Shown: positions 18,273-26,934 of the stretch, one piece after another
Position numbering within the stretch: the stretch's first letter is position 1
How the letters are laid out: every line of letters starts with the position of its first letter
Translations under genes and position numbers: made by a program
The notes under the pieces: generated by a model
What the model was told of the DNA's origin: nothing
The model's database searches: none
What the model saw: only the letters and a program-made list of their open reading frames with translations
From: Roseiarcus fermentans
GTDB taxonomy: Bacteria > Pseudomonadota > Alphaproteobacteria > Rhizobiales > Beijerinckiaceae
Direction of reading: 5' to 3'
Assembly: GCF_003315135.1 (NCBI RefSeq)
Contig: NZ_QNRK01000002.1
Span: forward strand, 145,344-209,343
Length of the DNA: 64,000 bases

Positions 18273-20342
18273 ATGCCGAAGCGGGCGGACCTCATCCGGG
18301 AAGGCGACCTCGGCGTCCTGAGGATCGACAATCCTCCGGTCAACGCGCTGTCGCCCGAGACGATCGTCGCCATCGCCGCCGCGTTCGACGCCTTCGAGGC
18401 GGACCGAAGCCTCGCCGGACTGGCGATCGAATGCGCCGGCCGCACCTTCGTCGCCGGCGGCGATATCGCGTCTTTCGCCGATCCGTCGTTCTCGCCCGCG
18501 CCGTTCAACGCCCTGCTGGCGCGCATCGAAGCGTCCGCGCGGCCGGTCGCGGCGGCGCTGTTCGGCACGGTGCTGGGCGGAGGGGTCGAGCTGGCTCTGG
18601 CCTGTCACCTCCGGATCGCGCATCCGGGGACGAGGTTCGGCATGCCCGAGATCGCGCTCGGATTGTTGCCGGGTTCGCTCGGCACGCAACGCCTGCCGCG
18701 GCTGATCGGCGTCGAGGCCGCCGCCCGCATGATCACGGGCGGGAAACCGATCGCCTCGGACGAGGCGCGTTCGCTCGGGCTGGTCGACGCCCTCGCGGAC
18801 AATCCGGGCGAAGCGGCGCGCGAGGCCGTTCGCCGCGCCGCTGCATCCGGAGCCGCGCTTCGCCGCCTGAGCGCGCTTTCGCCTCCGGACACGGCGGACG
18901 CCGAACCCATTCTCGCCGACCTGAAGGCCGACGCGGCGCGACAGCCGCACCTGCCGGCGCTCGCGGCGATCGCCGCCAGTCTCGACGCCGCCGCGCACCG
19001 GCCGTTTGCGGAAGGCGAGGCGGTCGAAGCCTCGGCGTTTCGCGCCCTTCTGGCGAGCCCCGCGTCGCGCGCCCTGCGTCACGCCTTCTTCGCCGAGCGC
19101 GCGGCGCGGCGCATTCCCGACCTGCCCGAGGGCGTGCGCGCGCGGGAGGTCCGCCGGGTGGGCGTCCTTGGCGCCGGCGCGACGGGCGCGGGCGTCGCGA
19201 TCGCCTTCGCCGACGCCAATATCCCGGTGACGCTGGTCGACGCCGCGGAAGCGGCGCTAGCGCGAGGGCGCGCCGCGATCGACGCGGCCTATGCCGCCCA
19301 GGTTTCGCGCGGAGGGCTGGGCGAGGGCGAGCCGGCGAGGCGCTCCGGCCTCGTCACGGGCGCGACCAATATCTCGGAACTGGGCGATGTGGACCTGGTG
19401 ATCGAAGCGGCGTTCGAGGAGATGACGCTCGACGTCGCGCGCAAGCTCGGCGAAGTTTGCAGGGCCGGCGCCGTCATCGCGACCAGCGCCGCGACGCTCG
19501 ACGCCGACCGGATCGCCGCGGCGACCGGGCGGCCGCAGGACTGTCTCGGCGTCTTCAGCCCGTCTCCCGGCGCGCGCCTGCTGGAAGTGGCGCGCGGCGC
19601 GAACACCGCTGCCGACGCGTTGCAAACCGTCGTGCAGCTCGCCCAGCGCATCGGCAAGACCATTGTCGTCTCCGGGGGCGGCCACGGCTTCATCGCCGCC
19701 CGGATGGCGGCGGTCTATGCGCGGGAGAACGACGCGCTCCAGCTCGAAGGGGCGACGCCCGAGCAGATCGACGGCGTCGCGGAAAGCCCGCGCTGGATCG
19801 GCATGGCGATCGGTCCGAGCGGCATGTTCGACGAGGCGGGCGTCGACGTCGGCGCGCGCGCCGTCCGCGATCCCGCAAACCGCGCCCTGTCGAGAGCGCT
19901 GTTCGAGGCCGGCCGCTGCGGTCGGAGGAGCGGCGAAGGCTACTATCGCTACGAGGGGCGGACGCGGCTTCCTTCGGAAGCGCGAACCGCGCTCGCGATC
20001 GAGCTTGCCGCCCTCCACGGCGTATCGCGCCGCGAGTCGATCGCCGATCGCGAGATCTTCGAGCGTCTGCTCTATCCGATGATCAACGAGGCGGCCGAGA
20101 TCCTTGCCGAAGGAGTAGCCCGGCGTCCCGGCGACATCGACGTCGTCTGGACGGCGGGCTACGGCTTCCCGGCCTGGCGGGGCGGCCCGGCGTTCATGGC
20201 GGACGAGATCGGACTTCGCGAGGTGGTCGCGGGCCTCGACCGCTGGGGCGCGGGGAAAAACGGTTGGCGGGTCTCGCCCCTGTTGCGCGGGCTCGCCGAG
20301 CGCGGCGAGAGACTGAGCGACTGGCGACGCGACAAGGCTTGA
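18273..20342 (+). CDS. FadB-like enoyl-CoA hydratase/3-hydroxyacyl-CoA dehydrogenase fusion with degenerate dehydrogenase active site
   Basis: 689 residues from the ATG at 18273 behind an aggag site. Residues 1-190 form a crotonase-fold hydratase (AGGDIASF oxyanion loop, GGGVELALACHLR, GMPEIALGLLPGSLGTQRL) with both catalytic Glu positions apparently kept. Residues 295-480 form the NAD domain (VGVLGAGATGAG), and residues 490-685 the C-terminal domains (AGYGFPAWRGGPAFMAD). The expected SNTS motif is TSAA near 404-407, the catalytic His before FSP is Gly426, and the expected Asn of GFxVNR is Ala476. Only Glu438 remains. The hydratase half is therefore probably active while the dehydrogenase half is probably not, with the stand-alone enzyme at 9681 able to take over. 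Confidence 0.88.
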   Translation: MPKRADLIREGDLGVLRIDNPPVNALSPETIVAIAAAFDAFEADRSLAGLAIECAGRTFVAGGDIASFADPSFSPAPFNALLARIEASARPVAAALFGTVLGGGVELALACHLRIAHPGTRFGMPEIALGLLPGSLGTQRLPRLIGVEAAARMITGGKPIASDEARSLGLVDALADNPGEAAREAVRRAAASGAALRRLSALSPPDTADAEPILADLKADAARQPHLPALAAIAASLDAAAHRPFAEGEAVEASAFRALLASPASRALRHAFFAERAARRIPDLPEGVRAREVRRVGVLGAGATGAGVAIAFADANIPVTLVDAAEAALARGRAAIDAAYAAQVSRGGLGEGEPARRSGLVTGATNISELGDVDLVIEAAFEEMTLDVARKLGEVCRAGAVIATSAATLDADRIAAATGRPQDCLGVFSPSPGARLLEVARGANTAADALQTVVQLAQRIGKTIVVSGGGHGFIAARMAAVYARENDALQLEGATPEQIDGVAESPRWIGMAIGPSGMFDEAGVDVGARAVRDPANRALSRALFEAGRCGRRSGEGYYRYEGRTRLPSEARTALAIELAALHGVSRRESIADREIFERLLYPMINEAAEILAEGVARRPGDIDVVWTAGYGFPAWRGGPAFMADEIGLREVVAGLDRWGAGKNGWRVSPLLRGLAERGERLSDWRRDKA

Positions 20343-20687
20343 GAAGGCGCGCGGCTGGCGCCGTCGCGGCGTCCGGTTCGTTCCTCGTATCGCGGCCGAC
20401 GAGATCCGGCGGGACGGCGCCGGGCGGCGGCGTCGCTGCGCCGAGGCCCGCTCGCCGCCGGAGGCGACAGCGGCCCGGTTGACGCGCTCCCTCGGCGTCC
20501 GCGCCGCGATCGGCGCCGCCGGCGGATCGGCTCGTCGTTGCGCCGCGCGCCCGCCATCGCCGCTTCCCCGTGTCCCGTCATACGCCCTTCAAGCGCCAGC
20601 CTTATCGAATTGGCGGTGAGGTCCGGTCCGGCGCCCCGCTCCAGGAGAGCGGCGCGGCGGCGCAAGGCTGTGGGAAGGATGCGGCTC
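20343..20687. other. 345-bp gene-free stretch before the phosphonate operon
   Basis: No convincing coding sequence or clear hairpin. The stretch presumably holds the promoter of the phosphonate uptake operon. I found no convincing Pho-box match; 'cccgtcatacgccc' near 20574 is only a partial resemblance. Confidence 0.5.
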
Positions 20688-21716
20688 ATGAGAATCGGGA
20701 TGATCAGTCGTCTGGGCGGTCTCGCCGCTGTCGTCTTTTCCCTGCTTGCAAGCTCGGCGCTGGCGAACGACCTGACCGTCTACACGGCGCTCGAGGCGGA
20801 CCTTCTGCCGATCTACAAAAAGAGTTTCGAAGACAGGTATCCCGGCGTCAACATCCGCTGGGTCCGCGACTCGACCGGCATCATCACCGCCAAGCTCCTT
20901 GCGGAAAAGGACAATCCCCAGGCGGACGCCGTCCTCGGCACGGCCGCGACCTCCCTGCAGCTGCTCGACAACGAGGGCATGCTCGAGCACTACGCCCCCA
21001 AGGGGCTCGACAAGATCGATCCCCGCTTCGTCTCCAGGGACACGCCGCCGACCTGGGTCGGCGCCAACGCCTGGGCCGCAGCGCTGTGCGTCAACACGGT
21101 CGAGATGAAGAAGCGCAACCTGGCGATTCCGCAGACCTGGGCGGACCTCGCCAGGCCCGAGTACAAGGGCCTGATCGTGATGCCGAACCCGGCCTCCTCG
21201 GGCACCGGCTTCCTCGACGTGTCGAGCTGGCTGCAGATGATGGGCGACGAGAAGGGCTGGGCCTACATGGAGGCCCTGCACCAGAACATCGCGACCTACA
21301 CCCATTCGGGCTCGAAGCCCTGCACGCTGGCCGCGTCCGGCGAGTATCCCATCGGCATCTCGTTCGAATTCCGCGCCGCCCGGGTGATGAGCCAGGGCGC
21401 GCCGGTGGTCGTCGTCGTGCCGAGCGAGGGCGTCGGCTGGGACGTCGAAGCCTCGGCGATCGTCAAGGGGACGCCCAACGAAGACGACGCCAGGAAGCTG
21501 ATCGACTGGGCGGTCTCCGACGACGCGATGAAGATCTACGCCAAGTACTACGCCATCCTCGGCAACGCCGCGTTCGAGGAGCCGATCCCGAACCTGCCGA
21601 CCGACATCAAGGCGAAGCTGTCGAAGAACGATTTCGAATGGGCCGCGGCGCACCGCGCCGACATTCTCGACGCGTGGCAGAAGCGCTTCGGCGCCAAGAG
21701 CGAAGCGAAAAACTGA
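20688..21716 (+). CDS. phnS: 2-Aminoethylphosphonate ABC transporter, substrate-binding protein (PhnS-type)
   Basis: 342 residues from the ATG at 20688, with ggaagg nine bases upstream; an ATG three codons earlier overlaps that site. Residues 1-26 form a signal peptide ending in SSALAND. The mature protein is a type-II periplasmic binding protein of the iron/thiamine/AEP group (LTVYTALEADLLPIYKKSF, GTAATSLQLLDNEGM, IVMPNPASSGTGFLDVSSW). On its own the sequence could be an Fe3+-binding protein. The assignment to 2-aminoethylphosphonate comes from the following ATPase, fused permease and phosphonate catabolic genes on the same strand. Confidence 0.82.
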   Translation: MRIGMISRLGGLAAVVFSLLASSALANDLTVYTALEADLLPIYKKSFEDRYPGVNIRWVRDSTGIITAKLLAEKDNPQADAVLGTAATSLQLLDNEGMLEHYAPKGLDKIDPRFVSRDTPPTWVGANAWAAALCVNTVEMKKRNLAIPQTWADLARPEYKGLIVMPNPASSGTGFLDVSSWLQMMGDEKGWAYMEALHQNIATYTHSGSKPCTLAASGEYPIGISFEFRAARVMSQGAPVVVVVPSEGVGWDVEASAIVKGTPNEDDARKLIDWAVSDDAMKIYAKYYAILGNAAFEEPIPNLPTDIKAKLSKNDFEWAAAHRADILDAWQKRFGAKSEAKN

Positions 21717-21823
21717 AGGGGCGCAGGGCGGCTGCGACCGGCCGCCGCCGGAGCGAAAGGGTCGAGGTCCGGCGAGCCGCCCCGTTCGCCGGCCGCTGTT
21801 CCAGCGAGCGAAGGATTTCCGAC

Positions 21824-22963
21824 ATGACGCTTGTCGCCGCCGACATCGCTCTCGCGCCGGCCGCCGCCCCCGAGCGGCCGCCCTATCTCGTCGTGACCAA
21901 CGTCACCAAGCGGTTCAAGACCTTTCTCGCGCTCAAGGGGGTCTCCCTCGAGGTGCGCGAGGGCGAGTTCGTCTGCTTCCTCGGGCCATCCGGCTGCGGC
22001 AAGACCACGCTCCTGCGCGCCATCGCCGGTCTCGACATCCAGTCCTCGGGGACCATCACCCAGGGCGGGCGCGATATTTCCGCCCTGCCGCCGGAGGAGC
22101 GCGACTTCGGCATCGTGTTCCAGTCCTACGCCCTCTTCCCCAACCTCACCGTGCGCGGAAACATCGCCTTCGGCCTCGAGAATCGCGGCATGAACCGGGG
22201 CGACGTCAGCGCCCGGGTCGAGGAGCTGCTCGCCCTCATCGGCCTCACCGAACACGGGGAGAAGTACCCCTCGCAGATCTCCGGCGGCCAGCAGCAGCGC
22301 GTCGCGCTCGCGCGCGCCCTCGCGCCGGGACCGGGCCTGATCCTGCTCGACGAGCCCCTGAGCGCGCTCGACGCCAAGGTGCGCATCCACCTGCGCAACG
22401 AATTGAAGCAGCTCCAGGCGCGCCTCGGCGTCACCACGATCATGGTCACCCACGACCAGGACGAGGCGCTCTCCATGGCCGACCGCATCGTGGTCATGAA
22501 CATGGGGGTGATCGAGCAGATCGGAACCCCGCTCGAGATCTACAACGACCCCGCCACGCGCTTCGTCGCCGATTTCGTCGGCGCCATGAACTTCTTCGAC
22601 GGCGCCGTGTCGCACGAGAACGAAGTGCAGGTGGGCGGCGTGCGCCTCGCGGTCGACGGCCGCACGCCGGCCAGGGGGGCCCAGGTGACCGTCGCCATTC
22701 GCCCCGAGGACGTTCGCATCCTCGGCGCCCATCCGAGCGCCGGGCTGGACGCGCCGAACACGCTGAAGGTGGAGGTCGGCGACGCCGAATTCCTGGGCTC
22801 CGAAGTCCGCCTCAGTCTCAACTACTTCACTTCCGGCCCGATGGTGGCGCAGACCTCGCAGGAGTCGGTGCGCGCGCTCGGGATCCAGCCTGGCAAGCGG
22901 ATCGACGTGTGCCTGCCCGCCGACCGTCTGCGCATCTTCATGAGCGGGGCGAACCATGTCTGA
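21824..22963 (+). CDS. phnT: 2-Aminoethylphosphonate ABC transporter, ATP-binding protein (PhnT-type)
   Basis: 379 residues from the ATG at 21824. Walker A is GPSGCGKTTLLRAIAG, the Q-loop region VFQSYALFPNLTV, the signature ISGGQQQRVALARALAPGP, and Walker B LILLDEPLSALDAKV, with the switch His in VTHDQDEAL. A C-terminal TOBE-like regulatory domain follows (VTVAIRPEDVRIL). It energises the permease whose start overlaps the last eight bases of this gene. The general sequence type is shared with spermidine, Fe3+ and AEP importers. Gene context decides the substrate. Confidence 0.85.
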   Translation: MTLVAADIALAPAAAPERPPYLVVTNVTKRFKTFLALKGVSLEVREGEFVCFLGPSGCGKTTLLRAIAGLDIQSSGTITQGGRDISALPPEERDFGIVFQSYALFPNLTVRGNIAFGLENRGMNRGDVSARVEELLALIGLTEHGEKYPSQISGGQQQRVALARALAPGPGLILLDEPLSALDAKVRIHLRNELKQLQARLGVTTIMVTHDQDEALSMADRIVVMNMGVIEQIGTPLEIYNDPATRFVADFVGAMNFFDGAVSHENEVQVGGVRLAVDGRTPARGAQVTVAIRPEDVRILGAHPSAGLDAPNTLKVEVGDAEFLGSEVRLSLNYFTSGPMVAQTSQESVRALGIQPGKRIDVCLPADRLRIFMSGANHV

Positions 22964-24977
22964 CGCCGTCCTCGGCGCCGCGGCGATCGCCCGGGCCCCC
23001 GCGATCCGGGCCAAGGTCGGGCGCGACGACAGGCTGATGCTGGTGTTCACGCTGGTCATCGGCCTCTACCTGGTGGTGAGCCTCGCGCTGCCGATTCTGT
23101 TCATGCTGTGGAAATCGACGGAGGTGCGCGCCTTCGCCTATTCCGCGGTGGAAATGCAGGTCGACACAGGCCAGGGGCCGACGTCGGTCGGCACGCTCGC
23201 TGATGTGGCGGGCAAGCTCGGCCTGCTGTCGGACGTCGACCAGGCGCGGCGCGCCAATTCGCTCACCGCCGCCCAGCTGTTCCCGAAGCGCGCCTTCGAC
23301 GGCGCGCCGCTGAAGAGCGTGCGCATGCGCTTTTCCGGCGGCTCGGCCGACGGCCGGCTCGATCTGTCGGGAAAGCCGGTCGAGGCCGGCCAATGGGCCG
23401 AGGTTCCGGCGCAGGATCTGCGCCGCCTCGTGCTGCGCGCCGGGACCCAACGCTCGCTCGCCAACTACGCCGCCTATTTCAGCAATCCGGCGCTCACCCA
23501 GTCGATCGCCAACTCTCTGGCCGTGTCGCTGATCACGACGGCGATCGTCGTGCTGCTCGCCTTCGGCTTCGCCTACGGGCTGAGCCGGACCATGATGCCG
23601 CTGAAAGGGCTGTTCCGGACCATCGCCATGGTCCCCATTCTGGTGCCGTCGCTGCTCGCCGGCATCTCGCTCGTCTACCTGTTCGGCAATCAGGGTCTGC
23701 TCAAGGACCTGATGTTCGGGGCCAGGATCTACGGCGCGGGCGGCATCGTCGCGGGCTGCGTATTCTTCACCTTTCCCCACGCCTTCCTGATCATCTCGAC
23801 CGCGCTCGCCGTGTCCGACGCGCGCCTCTACGAGGCGGCGCGCGTGCTGCGCACGACGCCTCGACGCACCTTCTTCACCGTGACCCTTCCCGGAGCGCGC
23901 TACGGGCTCATCTCCGCGGCGTTCGTCGTGTTCACCCTGACGATCACCGAATTCGGCGTTCCCAAGGTCGTCGGCGGCGACTTCAACATGCTCGCGGTCG
24001 ACATCTACAAGCAGGTGGTCGGCCAGCAGAATTTCGCCATGGGCGCGGTCGTGTCGGTGATTCTGCTGATCCCCGCGGTGGTGGCCTTCTTCGTCGACCG
24101 CACCGTCACGGCGCGGCAGGTGGCGTTGCTGACGGCGCGGGCGGTCCCCTACGCGCCGCAGCCCAACCGGCCGCTGGACTGGGCGGCCTTCGCCTTCTGC
24201 TCGGTGGTGGCGGGGCTGTTGCTGCTCGTCGTCGGCGTCTCGCAATTCGCCGCGCTGGTGAAGTTCTGGCCCTACGACCTGTCGCTGAGCTTCCAGCACT
24301 ACGCGTTCGAAGGCGTCGACGGCGGCGGTTGGGGCTCCTACTTCAATTCGCTGCAACTCGCCCTCTACACGGCGATCATCGGCACGCTGGTGGTGCTGGT
24401 GGGCGGCTATATCGTGGAGAAGGGGCGAGGCTTTGTCGCCGCGCGCACCGGCCTGCACTTCCTGGCGATGCTGCCGATGGCCATCCCGGGCCTCGTGCTC
24501 GGCCTCTCCTATATCTTCTTCTTCAACGACAGGTCAAATCCGTTCAATTTCCTGTACGGGACGATGGCGATCCTGGTGGTCTCCACCATCACCCACTTCT
24601 ACACTGTCTCGCATCTGACGGCGCTGACCGCGCTCAAGGCCATGGACCGGGAGTTCGAGGCGGTGGCCGCGTCGCTGAAACAGCCGGTGACGCGCATGTT
24701 CACCCGCGTGACCCTGCCGGTGTGCCTGCCCACCGGCCTGGACATCGCGGCCTACTATTTCGTCAACGCCCTGACCACCGTGTCGGCGGTGGTGTTCCTC
24801 TATGCGCCGACGACGACCTTGGCCGCGGTCGCGGCGCTCAACATGGACGACGCCGGCCAGATCCAGCCAGCGGCGGCGATGTGCATGCTGATCTTCTACA
24901 CCAACCTCGCGGCGCGCGGCGTCCACGCCGTCCTGACGCGCGTCCTCGCCAGCACGCAGGCGTGGCGCGCCCGATGA
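22956..24977 (+). CDS. 2-Aminoethylphosphonate ABC transporter, fused two-domain permease
   Basis: 673 residues with two permease (BPD) repeats, so this single chain replaces the usual PhnU/PhnV pair. The first repeat is roughly residues 170-390 (SIANSLAVSLITTAIVVLL; EAARVLRTTPRRTFFTVTLP as EAA loop). The second is roughly 440-670 (FEAVAASLKQPVTRMFTRVTLP as EAA loop, here split across the predicted cytosolic turn). An unusual loop of about 100 hydrophilic residues (50-160) follows the first membrane helix. Overlaps with the ATPase gene upstream and the FAD oxidoreductase downstream (ATGA) show tight coupling. Confidence 0.88.
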   Translation: MSDAVLGAAAIARAPAIRAKVGRDDRLMLVFTLVIGLYLVVSLALPILFMLWKSTEVRAFAYSAVEMQVDTGQGPTSVGTLADVAGKLGLLSDVDQARRANSLTAAQLFPKRAFDGAPLKSVRMRFSGGSADGRLDLSGKPVEAGQWAEVPAQDLRRLVLRAGTQRSLANYAAYFSNPALTQSIANSLAVSLITTAIVVLLAFGFAYGLSRTMMPLKGLFRTIAMVPILVPSLLAGISLVYLFGNQGLLKDLMFGARIYGAGGIVAGCVFFTFPHAFLIISTALAVSDARLYEAARVLRTTPRRTFFTVTLPGARYGLISAAFVVFTLTITEFGVPKVVGGDFNMLAVDIYKQVVGQQNFAMGAVVSVILLIPAVVAFFVDRTVTARQVALLTARAVPYAPQPNRPLDWAAFAFCSVVAGLLLLVVGVSQFAALVKFWPYDLSLSFQHYAFEGVDGGGWGSYFNSLQLALYTAIIGTLVVLVGGYIVEKGRGFVAARTGLHFLAMLPMAIPGLVLGLSYIFFFNDRSNPFNFLYGTMAILVVSTITHFYTVSHLTALTALKAMDREFEAVAASLKQPVTRMFTRVTLPVCLPTGLDIAAYYFVNALTTVSAVVFLYAPTTTLAAVAALNMDDAGQIQPAAAMCMLIFYTNLAARGVHAVLTRVLASTQAWRAR

Positions 24978-26110
24978 CGGATCGTTTCGACCTGATCGTG
25001 GTCGGGGCCGGCATCGTCGGCCTCGCCCATGCCCTCGCCGCCGCGCGCCGCGGCCTCAGGGTCGTGGTGGCGGATCGCGACCCCGAGGCGTCGGGCGCCT
25101 CGGTGCGCAATTTCGGATTCGTGACCGTCACCGGCCAGCAGGCCGGCGACACCTGGCGGCGCGCCAGACGCTCCCGGGACGTGTGGCTCGAGGCGGCGCC
25201 GCAGGCCGGCATTCGCATCGAGCAGGAAGGCCTGGTCGTGGTCGCGCGGCGGCCGGAAGCCATGGCGGTGCTCGAAGCCTTTCGCGCCACGGAAATGGGC
25301 GCGGACTGCGCGCTCCTCTCCGCCGAGGAAACGCGGCGGCGCTACGGCGACGTCCTCGCGCCCCGGACTCTGGCCGGGTCGCTGGTGAGCCCGCACGAGC
25401 GCCGGGTGGAAAGCCGCGACGCCGTGCCGAGGCTCGCCCGCTGGCTGGAAGAGGCGAAGGGCGTCGCCTTTCGCCGCCGCTGCGTCGTGACCGCCGTGGA
25501 GCCGGGCAAGGCGTCGACGACGCAGGGCCCGCTCATGGCGGAGCGCATCGTCGTGTGCCCCGGAGACGATCTCGTCTCGCTCTTTCCCGACGCGATCGCC
25601 GCGCTCGGCGTCGGGCGCTGCCGCTTGCAGATGCTCAAGGTCATGCCCGCCGACCCCGCTTTCCGCCTGCCCGCGGCGATCATGTCCGACCAGTCCCTGG
25701 TGCGCTATCTCGGCTACGCCGAACTGCCGCAAGCCGAAGCGCTGCGGGCGCGGCTCGCCGCCGAGCAGCCGGAGGCGCTGGCCAACGGCGTGCATCTGAT
25801 CGCCGTGCAGGGAAGCGACGGCGGCCTCGTCGTCGGCGACAGCCACCATTACGGGTCGAGTCCCTCGCCCTTCTCCTCCGCCGCGGTCGACGATCTCATC
25901 CTCGACGAACTCCACGCCGTCCTGCGACTGCCGGGCGCGCGGGTCGTGGAGCGGTGGGCGGGGACCTACGCCTCGCTCCCCGACAGACCGATGGCGCGCC
26001 TGAGCCCGGCGCCGGACATCCGCCTCGTCATCGTCACCAGCGGAACCGGCGCTTCGACCGCCTTCGCCATCGCCGAAGAAACCCTCGACGAACTTTATGG
26101 GAACGCCTGA
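24974..26110 (+). CDS. FAD-dependent oxidoreductase of the phosphonate-associated DAO family (probable AEP/N-methyl-AEP oxidase)
   Basis: 378 residues with an N-terminal Rossmann motif, DLIVVGAGIVGLAHALAAAR, and a glycine/D-amino-acid-oxidase type C-terminus. Members of this family next to phnX are known to oxidise N-methyl-2-aminoethylphosphonate, and some also plain AEP, directly to phosphonoacetaldehyde. That role fits here, because the next gene is the phosphonoacetaldehyde hydrolase. The start overlaps the permease stop by four bases, and the stop abuts the phnX start directly. The exact substrate is inferred from context. Confidence 0.82.
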   Translation: MTDRFDLIVVGAGIVGLAHALAAARRGLRVVVADRDPEASGASVRNFGFVTVTGQQAGDTWRRARRSRDVWLEAAPQAGIRIEQEGLVVVARRPEAMAVLEAFRATEMGADCALLSAEETRRRYGDVLAPRTLAGSLVSPHERRVESRDAVPRLARWLEEAKGVAFRRRCVVTAVEPGKASTTQGPLMAERIVVCPGDDLVSLFPDAIAALGVGRCRLQMLKVMPADPAFRLPAAIMSDQSLVRYLGYAELPQAEALRARLAAEQPEALANGVHLIAVQGSDGGLVVGDSHHYGSSPSPFSSAAVDDLILDELHAVLRLPGARVVERWAGTYASLPDRPMARLSPAPDIRLVIVTSGTGASTAFAIAEETLDELYGNA

Positions 26111-26920
26111 ATGACCTACAAGCATCTGAACGCCGTCGTCCTCGACTGGGCGGGAACCGTGGTCGACTACGGCTCGAAGGCCCCCATGGGCGTGTTCCAG
26201 CGCGCCTTCGCCAGGTTCGGCGTCGACATCACCATCGCCGAGGCCCGCGGCCCGATGGGCAGGCCCAAGCGCGACCACATCGCCGCCGTCATCCGCCTGC
26301 CGCGCATCGCGGCGCTGTGGGAGACGGTCCACGGCCACGCGCCCGGCGAAACCGACATCGACGAGATCTACCGGGTGTTCGTGCCGCTCAACGTCGAAGT
26401 GGTCGCCGACTATGCCGACCTGATCCCCGGAACGGCCGAAACCATCGCCCGCCTGCGCGCCCTCGGCCTGAAGATCGGCTCGACCACCGGCTACACCCGC
26501 GAGATCATGGCGCCGCTGCTGCCGCTGGCCGCCGAGCAGGGCTACACGCCGGACAATCTCGTCTGCGCCGGCGACCTCCCGGCCGGCCGGCCGACGCCGC
26601 TGATGATGTACCGGACCTTCCTCGATCTCGAGGTCTGGCCGGCCTGGCGGGTGGTGAAGGTCGACGACACGGAGGTGGGAATCGAGGAAGGGCTGAACGC
26701 CGGCGCCTGGAGCGTCGGCGTGGCGCTGACCGGCAACGCCTTCGGCCTCGACGAGGAGGAGACGGAGGCGCTGTCGGAGGAGGACTACGAGGCGCGCGTC
26801 GCCGCCGCCTACGCCAGGCTCACCCGCGCCGGCGCCCATTATGTCGTCGACAGCGTCGCCGATCTCGTCGACATCCTGGACGAGATCGAGGGTCGGCTGG
26901 CGCGGGGAGACCGGCCCTGA
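26111..26920 (+). CDS. phnX: Phosphonoacetaldehyde hydrolase
   Basis: 269 residues, normal for PhnX. As a HAD-family enzyme it has the nucleophile Asp12 in VVLDWAGTVVDYGS and the Schiff-base Lys53 in RGPMGRPKRDHI, the same position as in the Bacillus enzyme. STTGYTREIM and WRVVKVDDTEVGIEEGLNAG complete the active site. It cleaves the C-P bond of phosphonoacetaldehyde to acetaldehyde and phosphate in the cytosol. Translation starts directly after the stop codon of the FAD oxidoreductase gene. It is the key catabolic enzyme that defines this operon. Confidence 0.95.
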   Translation: MTYKHLNAVVLDWAGTVVDYGSKAPMGVFQRAFARFGVDITIAEARGPMGRPKRDHIAAVIRLPRIAALWETVHGHAPGETDIDEIYRVFVPLNVEVVADYADLIPGTAETIARLRALGLKIGSTTGYTREIMAPLLPLAAEQGYTPDNLVCAGDLPAGRPTPLMMYRTFLDLEVWPAWRVVKVDDTEVGIEEGLNAGAWSVGVALTGNAFGLDEEETEALSEEDYEARVAAAYARLTRAGAHYVVDSVADLVDILDEIEGRLARGDRP

Positions 26921-26934
26921 GCGGCGCCGATCCC

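Noticed and set aside
20574-20600. Possible Pho box before the phosphonate operon
   Set aside because: 'cccgtcatacgccc' matches only part of one half-site and lacks the second 7-bp repeat.
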